Assembly (NCBI GenBank): GCA_964426135.1
Contig: CAYRPN010000012.1
Span: 9,459-73,458 of the forward strand
Direction: 5' to 3'
Origin: CAYRPN01 sp964426135
GTDB lineage: Bacteria > Planctomycetota > Phycisphaerae > Phycisphaerales > Phycisphaeraceae
DNA: 64,000 nucleotides
The notes below the pieces were generated by a model that was given only the letters and a program-made list of their open reading frames with translations, was not told the origin of the DNA and did no database searches. Of the stretch, positions 45,969 to 54,659 are shown in pieces. Positions within the stretch are counted from its first letter, which is position 1. Each line of letters opens with the position of its first letter. The position numbers were made by a program, and so were the translations under genes.

Positions 45969-46601
45969 ATGTGCGATTCGATTGCTCATTCCGTGTCCAG
46001 ACTTGCGCGCCCATTCTTTCGCCACGATCCGGTCGCCGTCGCGCGCTCTCTACTGGGGCAGCGACTGGTGCGCGTGCTTGATGATGGCACGCGACTGGCC
46101 GGCATCATCGTGGAGACGGAGGCGTACCTCGGGGAGATCGATCGCGCGGCACACACGTGGAACGGCCGGCGCACGCCGCGCAATGAGTCGATGTGGCGCG
46201 ACGGCGGGCATGCGTACGTGTATTTCACCTATGGGATGCACTTCTGCATGAACGTGGTGACGCAGACGTCGGGGCGACCAACTGCCGTGCTTCTGCGCGC
46301 GCTGGAGCCGGTGGAAGGCCTGCCGCGGATGCGGGAAATGCGCGGCCGCGACTGCCGACGCGAGACGGACCTGTGCTCAGGCCCGGCGAAGCTGTGTCAG
46401 GCGATGAGCATCGATCGCAATCTGGACGGTGTGGACCTGACCACCAGCGAGGTGCTGTTCATCGAGCAGGTGCGCAAGCGATGCCTGCCGCGACGCTTGA
46501 TCTCGGTGACGCCGCGCATCGGCGTGGCGTATGCGGGGGCATGGGCGCGCAAGCCGCTGCGGTTTCATATCGCCGAGCATGCGCATGTGAGCGGCAGGTA
46601 G
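45969..46601 (+). CDS. 3-methyladenine DNA glycosylase, AAG/MPG family
   Basis: Excises alkylated purines. The 210-aa protein has IIVETEAYLGEIDRAAH with the catalytic Glu, WNGRRTPRNESMW, AYVYFTYGMHFCMNVVT and DLCSGPAKLCQAM, the family's defining sequence blocks. The ATG at 45969 directly follows the element D arm; longer in-frame starts would translate that repeat. No Shine-Dalgarno. Confidence 0.94.
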   Translation: MCDSIAHSVSRLARPFFRHDPVAVARSLLGQRLVRVLDDGTRLAGIIVETEAYLGEIDRAAHTWNGRRTPRNESMWRDGGHAYVYFTYGMHFCMNVVTQTSGRPTAVLLRALEPVEGLPRMREMRGRDCRRETDLCSGPAKLCQAMSIDRNLDGVDLTTSEVLFIEQVRKRCLPRRLISVTPRIGVAYAGAWARKPLRFHIAEHAHVSGR

Positions 46602-46689
46602 GACGCTTCCCCGTTCCCCGGGCGAGGGCCGCTTGAAGCGGCCCCGCCCGCCGCCGCTTGCCGACATTTTTAAGTGGTGTGCGAAAAGC

Positions 46690-46785
46690 AACACGCCGCC
46701 CGGATCGCGGACGGCGTGTCGGTGGACTTTGTGATTGTTTCTGACCTCTGTCGGCTGATCTCTGTCCGCTGTTTTTCGACAAGAC
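46690..46785. repeat. Hairpin and CTCTGTC.GCTGATCTC word tandem
   Basis: An ACACGCCG/CGGCGTGT stem (46692-46722) is followed by two copies of TCTGTCGGCTGATC-like sequence and TTTTT (to ~46781). It lies in the 360-bp gap between convergent mpg and xer genes. The T-run suggests a terminator role for mpg, but the stem is distant from it. Confidence 0.45.
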
Positions 46786-46804
46786 GCGCGGCGAGCCGCG
46801 TCGG

Positions 46805-46934
46805 TAAGGAATGGGACCGAAATGAGTTCCCCATTTAGCCGGCGGGCTTGCCCGCCGAGACGCCCTCGGCGGGCAAGCCCGCCGGCTAAATGGGGGAACG
46901 CCCATTCGCGAAGTTATTTCGGCCGCGTCGCTAA
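46805..46934. repeat. MITE-like element F, copy 2
   Basis: The left end TAAGGAATGGGACCGAAAT matches the family; the right end (GTTATTTCGGCCGCGTCGCTA) has drifted. The interior palindrome GCCGGCGGGCTTGCCCGCC / GGCGGGCAAGCCCGCCGGC is shared with copies 3 and 4. Confidence 0.85.
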
Positions 46935-46961
46935 ACGGGCCAATCATCGCTCGCAGTACGC

Positions 46962-48032
46962 TTACACCGCGCGGGGGTGCGCTTCCTGGTACGCGTTGCG
47001 CAGCCGCATCGTCGACAGGTGCGTGTAAATCTGCGTGGTGCTCAGGCTCTGGTGGCCGAGCAGTTCCTGCACGCTGCGCAGGTCGGCGCCGTTGTCGAGC
47101 AGGTGCGTCGCGAAGCTGTGACGCAGCGTGTGCGGGCTGATCGAAGGATCCAGGCCGGCGGAGATCAGATACTTGTCCAGCTTGCGGCGAACCGATCGGC
47201 TGGACAAGCGCCCGCCGTTCTTGTTCACGAACAGCGACACGCCCGGATCGGTCGCCGCCTTGTCGCGCAGACGAGTGAATCGCACATCCGCCTCCAGCAG
47301 GCCCAGGTAGTGCCGGACGGCGGTCAGGGCATGCGTGCCCAGCGGGATGATGCGTTCTTTCTTGCCCTTGCCGCGGATGCGGATGACCTGATCGTTCATC
47401 TCCAGATCGTTGCGATTGAGGTCCACCAGTTCGCTCACGCGGACGCCGGTGGAATAAAGCGTTTCGAGGATCGCACGGTCGCGTGCGCCCAGCGTCTCGC
47501 GATTGTCGGGCATGTTCAGCAGCTTCTCGATCTCGCCCACCGTGATGGCCTTGGGCAGCCGCTTGGTCTGCTTGGGCGTGCGGATGAGAATCATCGGATT
47601 GGTGGGGATGCCGCCCTTGCGCTGCAGCCACTTGTAGAAGCTGCGGAGGGTGGCGATCTTGCGGGCCGTGGTGGCGGGGCTGTAGCCGAATCCGTCGAGA
47701 TAGGTGAGGAACGAGCGGATGACCACGGCATCGGCGAGGCCAAGACGGCCGTTGAGCTGTTCGTCGTTCACTTCACCGAGCTGCGCCTGCGGCGCGGAGC
47801 CCGTATCCGGGCGCGTCGCGGCGATCGCCGCGACCGCGACGGCTGTGCCGCCGCCGCTGTCGCTGGTGAGGGTGAGCGTCGGCGCAGCCGCCGGGACGCT
47901 GGGTTCGGAGTGATTCAGCAGGAAGTCGGCGTACTGCTTCAGGTCCGTCTCATAGCAGCGCGCGGTGTACGGGCTGAAGTGGCGCTCGAAGCGCAGGTAG
48001 TGGACGAACTGGTCAATCAAGGTGTTTGCCAT
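46962..48032 (-). CDS. xerC: Tyrosine recombinase, XerC/XerD family
   Basis: Resolves chromosome dimers at dif with a partner recombinase. The 356-aa protein has the SAM-like N-terminal domain (FVHYLRFERHFSPYTARCYE) and catalytic residues in YSTGVRVSEL (Arg), the LRHSFATHLL box (His-x-x-Arg) and LGHQSLSTTQIYTH (His and Tyr). It is ~60 aa longer than E. coli XerC/D because of an Ala/Ser/Thr-rich insert at about residues 45-100. XerC versus XerD cannot be decided here. It has a normal chromosomal context rather than an integron or phage. Confidence 0.92.
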   Translation of the reverse strand: MANTLIDQFVHYLRFERHFSPYTARCYETDLKQYADFLLNHSEPSVPAAAPTLTLTSDSGGGTAVAVAAIAATRPDTGSAPQAQLGEVNDEQLNGRLGLADAVVIRSFLTYLDGFGYSPATTARKIATLRSFYKWLQRKGGIPTNPMILIRTPKQTKRLPKAITVGEIEKLLNMPDNRETLGARDRAILETLYSTGVRVSELVDLNRNDLEMNDQVIRIRGKGKKERIIPLGTHALTAVRHYLGLLEADVRFTRLRDKAATDPGVSLFVNKNGGRLSSRSVRRKLDKYLISAGLDPSISPHTLRHSFATHLLDNGADLRSVQELLGHQSLSTTQIYTHLSTMRLRNAYQEAHPRAV

Positions 48033-48114
48033 GGTGGGAATCCTTCCAATAAGTCGGCCGATGTGGCCCGCCCGAATGAGAATCTGAAGAGAAGCCCCGA
48101 CAGGGGTGGAAGTT

Positions 48115-48155
48115 GGTTCTGGGTCTTGGGTCTTGGGTCTTGGGTCTTGGGTCTG
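48115..48155. repeat. CTTGGGTCTTGGGT tandem
   Basis: About five copies of the 7-mer CTTGGGT upstream of xerC (minus strand gene). No inverted partner was seen nearby. The G-tract spacing would permit a G-quadruplex. Confidence 0.8.
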
Positions 48156-48283
48156 GTTGATGCACGTCTTCCAGTACGGTTGCCAGGGGTTGCCGACGCG
48201 GCCCTGCGGCGGACCTTCGGGCCGCGGCTAAACGTGGTGCCCCGACGTCCATGCACGAGCCTCGCATCGAACACCGCCGCTGC

Positions 48284-48784
48284 TCACGCGCGACGCAGGC
48301 GTTCCAACTGCTCGCTCATGCGCTGCCCCAACTGGTGGCTGAGCACGGCTGCGTCGAACCAGTCGAGTTCGCTCTTGGGATCGCGCGCCATCTCCACGAG
48401 ACCAGCGAGGACTTTCGTCTCTTCGCCGCGCTCGTAGCGGAACACGTAACGGTGGCCGTTCTTCACGAGCACGAGCTGGCGCCGGCCTTCCTCATCGAAC
48501 GGGGCGATGCCGCCGACGGTGTCGCCGATCTCCGAGGACGGGGCCCCGGAGTGCTTGGCTCCCTCCGGCATGGGGCCTGTTGCAAAAGCCGGATCGAGTT
48601 CCGCGCCCGCACCGCCCTGCTCCTTCGGTGCGGAGGCGGAGGGAAGATCGCCGCCGGTGCCGGGGAATTCCGCCGGGGTCTGGCCCTCGGCCGGCGCGCC
48701 GGGGGCGCCGGGGGCGCCGGGGGCGCGGTGATCGCCGCGGCGCTTGGCGCGGGAAGGTCGGTTGTCGTCTTGCGTCTCACTCAT
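48284..48784 (-). CDS. Hypothetical protein with collagen-like N-terminal tract
   Basis: A 166-aa protein. The first ~85 residues are disordered and include GAPGAPGAPGA repeats. The last ~75 form a compact acidic/basic domain (QLVLVKNGHRYVFRYERGEE; LDWFDAAVLSHQLGQRMSEQ). No signal peptide. Family unknown. It is between a lipoprotein gene and xerC on the same strand; the small spacing suggests co-transcription. No Shine-Dalgarno. Confidence 0.65.
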   Translation of the reverse strand: MSETQDDNRPSRAKRRGDHRAPGAPGAPGAPAEGQTPAEFPGTGGDLPSASAPKEQGGAGAELDPAFATGPMPEGAKHSGAPSSEIGDTVGGIAPFDEEGRRQLVLVKNGHRYVFRYERGEETKVLAGLVEMARDPKSELDWFDAAVLSHQLGQRMSEQLERLRRA

Positions 48785-48821
48785 CGTTGAAAACTCCAGC
48801 CGCCGCAGCGGCCGGCCGTGT

Positions 48822-49610
48822 TCAACGGTTGGACGCCTGCGGGGAAGTGGCTGCGGGTGTGGCGGGTACGGGTGCAAGCTCGTGCAGGCGGCGGGCCTCG
48901 GCCCGCATCAAGCGCCAGCTTGCGACATAGCTCACAAACTCGCTGTACAGGTCCATGCTGATTCGATAACGGTGCCAACCCTCGGGGTGATGGTTCTCAC
49001 CGCCGCGGTCGCCGCCGTAAAGTTTGATTTTGTCGCGCACATCCGCCGACGCCGCGTCGAGGAACAAGCTCACGCCGCTGGCGACGCCATCGCGTCGCGT
49101 CATCGGCTGCGTGCCGCCCCGTGCGAAGGGACTCGACTGATCCGCCGTCGCAGCCCGCGTCAGATCGCGCGTGTCGACCGCGTCCAGCGTCTCCGCCCGA
49201 CCGCCATCGAAAAGTTCGATCGCCAGTCCCAGTTTCGGTGGGTCGTACGGGTCGTACGCGGTGATCGAGCCGACCACCAAGCCGTCCACGTTCAAGACCT
49301 GCATCACGCGCTGAGCCTGTGCTTCCGTGGCGATCGCGGAAAGCTCCAGCACCTCCATCGCCCGCAGTACGCGGTTGACGGGAATGACATCGACGTGCGA
49401 TGCGTTCTCCAGTTGCCGCGCCAGGTGATCCGCCATGACCACGCCGTCGGCGACGAGGCTGCCGCTTTCGTTGCGCAGCGGCGCCACGGCCCAGACCCGC
49501 CGCTGTGCGTACGGACTGACCAGCGGCTCGGCGCCGGGTGGCGCCTGGTCGTAGACACAGCCGCATAGCGGCAGCATCACGAGCATCAACATGACCTGTT
49601 TACTTGTCAT
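48822..49610 (-). CDS. Probable outer-membrane-associated lipoprotein
   Basis: A 262-aa protein with the lipobox LPLCGC (Cys ~18). The fold after it (VWAVAPLRNESGS, DHLARQLENASHVDVIPVNR, VDGLVVGSITAYDPY) resembles the CsgG/GNA1162 kind of beta-alpha lipoprotein domain by pattern, not by a firm match. The C-terminal half is less regular. It sits directly downstream of the TolB-like lipoprotein gene, suggesting a shared envelope function. Confidence 0.7.
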   Translation of the reverse strand: MTSKQVMLMLVMLPLCGCVYDQAPPGAEPLVSPYAQRRVWAVAPLRNESGSLVADGVVMADHLARQLENASHVDVIPVNRVLRAMEVLELSAIATEAQAQRVMQVLNVDGLVVGSITAYDPYDPPKLGLAIELFDGGRAETLDAVDTRDLTRAATADQSSPFARGGTQPMTRRDGVASGVSLFLDAASADVRDKIKLYGGDRGGENHHPEGWHRYRISMDLYSEFVSYVASWRLMRAEARRLHELAPVPATPAATSPQASNR

Positions 49611-49655
49611 GGCGTCCTGCCAGGGTCTTGAAGAGATGAGCTCCGCTCATCGAAG

Positions 49656-49781
49656 AAGGGCCAAGGGCCAAAGGGCCGAGGGCCAAGGGATTCGAGCCAC
49701 GGAGTTCAGAAGCCGGCTGCCTTGGGGTTCGGTATTCCGATCCCTTGGCCCTTGGCCCTGCTCCCTTGGCCCTTCCCGTTC
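49656..49781. repeat. Inverted pair of GGGCCAAGGG word arrays
   Basis: Left array of AGGGCCAAGGGCCAAAGGG type at 49656-49692; right array of CCCTTGGCCCTTGGCCC type at 49740-49781. A short unique loop separates them. The same word is inserted in mutL (11035-11070). Confidence 0.85.
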
Positions 49782-51161
49782 CTACTCTTTCGTCTCAACT
49801 GCCGCCGTAGCCGCATCTTTTTCGGACGTGCCCTTGGCCGGGACGGCGGGATCAGCCACTGCCGTCGGCGGCTTGGCGTTGGATTTCACGACTTTCAGCG
49901 CCTGTTCAGGCTTCAGCGACCAGACTGTTTCCACGTTGTCCTTGCCGCGATTGCTCACGAAGTAGATCGAGCCGTTCTTGCTCCACACCGGCTGGAGATT
50001 CGCGAACTTGCTGTTCGTCAGGTTCGCCCGCCCCGAACCATCCGCCCCGATCACCCACACATCCGCCTGCGTCGGACGATCGGCCTTGCTCTTGTCCGGG
50101 TTCACCACCGTGGAGAACACGATGAACTGCCCATCCGGGCTCCAGCGCGGCGTGATCGCCGCCGCGTTGTTCGCCGCGACAATCTCCGTGGCCCGGCGGG
50201 CTTCGCCATCGACCAGATCAATCGTCCACACGCTGAACCAGCGCGTGCCGCGCTCGCGCGCCCTCTGGAACACGATGCGATCGCCCTTGGGCGACCAGCT
50301 TGGAAACAGGCCGTGACCGATGATCTGGCGATTGGCGGGATTGGCGAGGTCGATGACGACGAGTTCCCACTGCCCGCTCTTGTCGCCGTAGCTGCAGTAG
50401 ACGAGCTTTTTCCCGTCAGGCGAGAAGCTCGGGTGCAGGTCGTGGGTGCCGTTGTTGGTGATCTGCTGGGCCTTGCCGCCGCTGGCTTCCATGAGATAGA
50501 TGTCCCAGTTGCCGCTGCGATTGGAGGCGAAGGCGATCTGCGCGCCGTCGGGGCTGAAGGCGGGCATGATGTCGCGGGCAGGATCGTTGGTCAGTTGCGT
50601 GACGGTGGTGCCGCCGATTTTCTGGATGTAGATATCCGCCTGCTCGCGGTGCCGGGTGGAGGCGAAGGCGAGGAACTTGCCGGTGGGATCGACCTGCGGA
50701 TCGAAGTCGGCGCCTTCGGTGAGGAACGTGATCTGCTCGAGTTGACCGGGACTGTCCAGAGGCGATGACGACGGGTTCGCGCTGCCGTCGGGCAGATCGC
50801 CAAAAAGATTCAGCGGTCCTGCCGAGCGCGGGTTGCCGGTGGCGACCGGCGTTTCCGTGCTGGCCTGGGGCGTGGTGAACTGGGCATCGCCGGCGTCGGC
50901 TGGATTCCGCGGAATGGCGGCATCGACGGGACCCAGCGCGTGCAGATCCTCGGGGCTTTCGATGCGTTCACCGGGCTTGGTCGCGGCAGCCGTCGTCGGG
51001 GTTGCTGCAGCGCCAGCGGTTTTGGCGCTCTTGTCCGCCGCGGTTGCCGCGGTTGCCGTTGAAGCCGGCGCATCGTTCACACCAAGGGTGTACGACAGGG
51101 TGCAGCCTCCGAGCAGAACCACCGCCAGCGCCAGCACGCACACTTGTTTCAAGTTTGACAT
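49782..51161 (-). CDS. TolB-like PD40 beta-propeller lipoprotein
   Basis: A 459-aa protein. The signal ends in a lipobox LLGGC (Cys ~20), then an Ala/Thr-rich linker, then a propeller built from PD40 units, with recurring S-P-D-G stretches: FSPDGAQIAFASNRSGNWDI, FSPDGKKLVYCSYGD, WSPDGQFIVFSTV. Standard TolB is periplasmic, not lipidated, and has an N-terminal domain that is not evident here, so this is a homologue rather than tolB itself. It starts at 51161; an in-frame ATG at 51218 precedes the signal and is unlikely. Confidence 0.82.
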   Translation of the reverse strand: MSNLKQVCVLALAVVLLGGCTLSYTLGVNDAPASTATAATAADKSAKTAGAAATPTTAAATKPGERIESPEDLHALGPVDAAIPRNPADAGDAQFTTPQASTETPVATGNPRSAGPLNLFGDLPDGSANPSSSPLDSPGQLEQITFLTEGADFDPQVDPTGKFLAFASTRHREQADIYIQKIGGTTVTQLTNDPARDIMPAFSPDGAQIAFASNRSGNWDIYLMEASGGKAQQITNNGTHDLHPSFSPDGKKLVYCSYGDKSGQWELVVIDLANPANRQIIGHGLFPSWSPKGDRIVFQRARERGTRWFSVWTIDLVDGEARRATEIVAANNAAAITPRWSPDGQFIVFSTVVNPDKSKADRPTQADVWVIGADGSGRANLTNSKFANLQPVWSKNGSIYFVSNRGKDNVETVWSLKPEQALKVVKSNAKPPTAVADPAVPAKGTSEKDAATAAVETKE

Positions 51162-51433
51162 GGGAGCTTCCTCAAACGCTTCAGTGAACGCCGCGTCGTT
51201 GCGACATTCACTGGCCAACCACGCATGGCGGTCAGCGGATCTTGGACCTGTGCCGTGTTATCGGTGCGCGTCCTCGATGACCTTCACCTCACAGCGACTG
51301 TTCGTTTATCGGACGACTTGCGAGGGGGCCTTTAGGTCGAACGTGACGGGCACGAGGATTTTTCCGCGCGACCCGTTGGAAACATGCGCGAGGCGCCGTC
51401 GGTTAGATTGACTTCCTGCGTTCTGAATTGAGG
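51162..51433. other. Gene-free DNA between divergent TolB-like and GT2 genes
   Basis: Nothing recognisable was seen before the 226-bp repeat J begins at 51434. Confidence 0.5.
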
Positions 51434-51659
51434 ATCATCCGGCACTTGCGTACTCGACAAGTGCTGACATGGTCGCGTCGGAGTCTTGAACAGAGCCGGA
51501 GTCTGTGACTCCGGTCGATTTGAAGCGGCTCAATGCCGCTTCAAATCGTATTCGCGCCCTGTATTTCCGGTTGCACGAGTGGCCGCCGCGCCGAGTTTCG
51601 CCTCGCCGGGATCGACCCGGCTCGGCGAACCGGAGTCACAGACTCCGGCTCTGACAAGA
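51434..51659. repeat. 226-bp repeat J, copy 1
   Basis: It matches 63775-64000 over the same 226 bp with only three differences that I could see, all near the left end. Internally it is a palindrome: AGAGCCGGAGTCTGTGACTC and its complement near the right end, with an inner GATTTGAAGCGGC/GCCGCTTCAAATC stem. No open frame of interest. It ends 40 nt before the GT2 start. Confidence 0.93.
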
Positions 51660-51699
51660 CATGGGCGCATTTGCCGGATGAACCTGAATTGAGTACGCC

Positions 51700-53646
51700 A
51701 TGCTCCTCGCGCCGCATCCCGCCGGCCACCTCGCCACCGCCACGATCGCGGTCAGCGCGATTCTTCTCATCGCGTACTTCATCAGCCTGGCCATCGTGCT
51801 GGTCTTCGGCCTGCACCGCTGCTCGCTGGCGTGGCGATTTCTGCGAGCGCGGAGGCAAAAGCAGAAAGCCAACTCCGGTCGCCTCGCACCCCGTCCGCTG
51901 GGAGAGAGGGCTGAGAGAGAGGGAGTCAAGACACCTGAGCGAACCAATGCGCATCTCCGCCAATGCCTTCCACACATCACAGTTCAGATCCCCCTCTTCA
52001 ATGAATCCGCCGTCGCCGCCCGCGTGATCGACGCCGTGTGCCAGCTCGACTATCCGCGTGAACTGTTGCAGGTGCAGGTGCTCGACGATTCGACGGACAA
52101 CTGCGTCGACATCGCCGCCGCCCGCGTGGCCCTGTGGCGGGAGCGAGGCATTGGCATCACCGTGATCCATCGCGATCACCGCGATGGCTTCAAGGCAGGC
52201 GCGCTTGCTCACGCGCTGCCATCGGCGAAAGGCAGCTTCATCGCGGTGTTCGACGCCGACTTCGTGCCGCCGCGCGATTTCCTGCATCGAATGCTGCCGC
52301 CGTTCGCTGATCCGAACGTCGGCATGGTGCAGGCGCGCTGGTCGCACCTGAATCGCAACGCCTCGGCGCTGACCCGCGCCGAAGCTGTCCTGCTCGATGG
52401 CCACTTCATCATCGAGCACGCCGCCCGCCACCAGTCCGGCTGCTGGTTCAACTTCAACGGCACGGCCGGCCTCTGGCGCCGCGAAGCGCTCGAATCGCCC
52501 GGCATTCAGTGGGAAGGCGACACGCTCACGGAAGACCTGGACATCTCCTACCGCGCCCAACTGGCGGGCTGGAAGTTCGTCTACCTCAACGATGTCGCCT
52601 GCCCCGCCGAATTGCCGGCTGATTTCGCCGCGTTCAAGAGTCAGCAGCACCGCTGGAGCATGGGCACGGCGCAGGTCGCGCGAAAGCTGCTTGGGCGCGT
52701 GCTTGCGTCCCCTTCGCCGCTGCGCGTGAAGATCGAGGCATTCTTCCACCTCACTTGTCCTTTCGCCTCACTGGCGGTGCTTGTGTTGACGACGGCGCTG
52801 ATGCCGATGCTGGCGATCAGTCACGACATTCCCTTCGGCGTCGCGATCGGACTGGCCCCGCTGTTGCTGGCGCTCCTCTCCACCTGCGGCTACTACACCT
52901 TGAGTCAGCGCGTGCAGCAACGCCGCTGGCGCGATCTGTGCATCGATCTGCCGCTGACGATGATGCTGGGCGTGGGCATGACGGTGACCAGCGCGCGGGC
53001 CGTGCTGGCGGCGCTGCTGCGGGTCAAGGCGCCATTCGTCCGCACACCGAAGTCTGCGTCGCAGAACACAGGCGACGCCGATTCCGGCCCCCTCTCCCCC
53101 AGTCCGCTGGGGGAGAGGGCTGGGGTGAGGGGGCGCGCGGTTGACATGCGACCACAGCAAAACCAAGAGTCGCAAGCGGAGACTCGGCGCGATCACAACT
53201 CCGATTCAGCACGAAAGTTGCAAGAAATCTTCGCGCTCGCTCTACACCGTGAAGCCCCCTCACCCCACCCTCTCCCCCAGCGGACTGGGGGAGAGGGAGC
53301 GGAGCGATCCGCCCGCGTTGTGCCATTCGATCCGTCGCTCCTCCGCCTCCCTATTCGCGAACTCCTCTTCGCCCTAGTCGAAACCACGTTCGCCCTCTAC
53401 GCCGCGCTCGCCGCACTCCATCTCTCCACGGCCCACGGCCTCTCGCCCGGCCTCCCCTTCCTCGTCCTCATGAGCGCCGGCTTTCTCTGGGTCGGCGCCG
53501 GCACCGTCATCTCCCATCTCCGCATCAGCCGATTTCGCCGCTCCACCAAACATGGCCTAAACCACCCACTCGTTACAACCGATACCACTGTCACACCCAC
53601 GAGTCCGCGCGTCAGCGGGGCGGTGGAGATCACAGTGAGTGAATGA
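51700..53646 (+). CDS. Cellulose-synthase-like processive glycosyltransferase, family 2
   Basis: A 648-aa membrane GT2. Helix 1 spans ~15-40. The catalytic region has VQIPLFNESAVAARVIDAVC, LDDSTDNC, AVFDADFVPP (metal-binding D-x-D) and KSQQHRWSMGTAQ (QxxRW motif), with EDLDISYRAQLAGW before it. Helices at ~350-430 and ~555-610 would form the export channel, as in BcsA/CslA enzymes. Two stretches come from repeat DNA in frame: APRPLGERAEREG near residue 65 and SPSPLGERAGVRG...PHPLPQRTGGEGAERS (about 463-550). ATGA overlap with the next TPR gene indicates an operon. The product is a beta-glycan; the sugar is unknown. Confidence 0.88.
   Translation: MLLAPHPAGHLATATIAVSAILLIAYFISLAIVLVFGLHRCSLAWRFLRARRQKQKANSGRLAPRPLGERAEREGVKTPERTNAHLRQCLPHITVQIPLFNESAVAARVIDAVCQLDYPRELLQVQVLDDSTDNCVDIAAARVALWRERGIGITVIHRDHRDGFKAGALAHALPSAKGSFIAVFDADFVPPRDFLHRMLPPFADPNVGMVQARWSHLNRNASALTRAEAVLLDGHFIIEHAARHQSGCWFNFNGTAGLWRREALESPGIQWEGDTLTEDLDISYRAQLAGWKFVYLNDVACPAELPADFAAFKSQQHRWSMGTAQVARKLLGRVLASPSPLRVKIEAFFHLTCPFASLAVLVLTTALMPMLAISHDIPFGVAIGLAPLLLALLSTCGYYTLSQRVQQRRWRDLCIDLPLTMMLGVGMTVTSARAVLAALLRVKAPFVRTPKSASQNTGDADSGPLSPSPLGERAGVRGRAVDMRPQQNQESQAETRRDHNSDSARKLQEIFALALHREAPSPHPLPQRTGGEGAERSARVVPFDPSLLRLPIRELLFALVETTFALYAALAALHLSTAHGLSPGLPFLVLMSAGFLWVGAGTVISHLRISRFRRSTKHGLNHPLVTTDTTVTPTSPRVSGAVEITVSE
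53085..53300. repeat. Element-G-type palindrome inside the GT2 gene
   Basis: CCCTCTCCCCCAGTCCGCTG on the left pairs with CAGCGGACTGGGGGAGAGGG on the right around a ~130-nt spacer. The reading frame is preserved through it. Confidence 0.85.
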
Positions 53647-54659
53647 CCGTGTTGAGGCAGCAACCACAACTCGGAGCGGGCGGGAGCCAGCCTCCCGGAA
53701 AGAGCGCGTCGCACAGCACGCCGGCTCGCAAGGGTGTTATTTCCGAACAGTCCGCTGGTCGGGCGATGGAGGAGTCGCCCGACCAGCGGCTGGCACGGCT
53801 GTGCGAATGGTGCGTCACCGGACGCCGCGCCGCAGCCGAACTCGAACTCTACAGTTGGCTTCGCGATCCCGAGGCGCCGCCGCACGCCGCGGTGCTGCTC
53901 GCGTCGTGGTACTGGCAGCGCGGTGAATGCCGCGAAGCGTTTGCCATTCTGGAACGGCAGGCACGCAACAGCGAAACCTGCGACGACCTGGCGCTGCGCA
54001 CCCTGATCGCACTGGCGATCGACGGCGGCATCGCCGACCTGCCCGAGCACATGACCTGGCGGCTCTTCCGCGAGTTCGGCCACGACGCCGCGATCAACGA
54101 CTGGCTCGCCCTCGTGCAGCCGCCCGGCTGCCGCAATCTGCCGGCCACCAGCGATTCCTCCGTCGAACTCGTTGCCGGCGAACTCCTGGGCAATCTCGAA
54201 GTGATTCCCACGCTCGTCGCGGCCCAGCGCATCAGCCAGGATGCGCACGCCGTCGCGCTGCTCCGCGGGGCGCTGAACCGGCTGCTCCGCGATGTGGAGG
54301 ACGAGCGGCAACTGCTGGGCGTCTACGCCGCGCTGGCGGAACTGGCGATGCTCGCGCAGGACGCCGACGACGCCCGCCGATTCGCCCACCGCGGCCTGAA
54401 GATCGAGCCTTATCACGCCGGCCTCGCCCTGATCCTCAGCCGAATCGACGACGACGAACAACTCGGCCCGCGCGCCTCCACCGTGCTCGCCGGCGCCCTG
54501 AACGTGCATCCGAAATATCCCGACCTGCGTGCGGCGCTGATCCGGCGCGAGTTCCGCGAAGGACACATCGACGTCGCCCGCCGCCGCCTGCAGCAGTGGC
54601 TGCAGCGCGAGCCGAACCAACCTGTGGCGCTGCGACTGGAACAGGAGCTGGCGGCATGA
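53643..54659 (+). CDS. Helical-repeat (TPR-like) protein, second gene of the GT2 operon
   Basis: A 338-aa protein made of TPR-like helices (AVLLASWYWQRGECREAFAI; YAALAELAMLAQDADDARRF; AALIRREFREGHIDVARRRL). No signal peptide, so it probably works at the cytoplasmic face with the GT2. The ATG overlaps the GT2 stop (ATGA), so 53643 is preferred. A perfect palindrome with 15-bp arms CCGCTGGTCGGGCGA/TCGCCCGACCAGCGG (53752-53789) interrupts the N-terminal part in frame, and an alternative start lies inside it at 53766. Confidence 0.78.
   Translation: MTVLRQQPQLGAGGSQPPGKSASHSTPARKGVISEQSAGRAMEESPDQRLARLCEWCVTGRRAAAELELYSWLRDPEAPPHAAVLLASWYWQRGECREAFAILERQARNSETCDDLALRTLIALAIDGGIADLPEHMTWRLFREFGHDAAINDWLALVQPPGCRNLPATSDSSVELVAGELLGNLEVIPTLVAAQRISQDAHAVALLRGALNRLLRDVEDERQLLGVYAALAELAMLAQDADDARRFAHRGLKIEPYHAGLALILSRIDDDEQLGPRASTVLAGALNVHPKYPDLRAALIRREFREGHIDVARRRLQQWLQREPNQPVALRLEQELAA

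Noticed and set aside
47000..48032. Tyrosine recombinase as a mobile-element or integron integrase
   Set aside because: It has XerC/D architecture, no attachment sites or gene cassettes adjacent, and a housekeeping-type neighbourhood.
49782..51161. Canonical TolB of the Tol-Pal system
   Set aside because: It has a lipobox and no visible TolB N-terminal domain, and no tolQ/R/A or pal is nearby.
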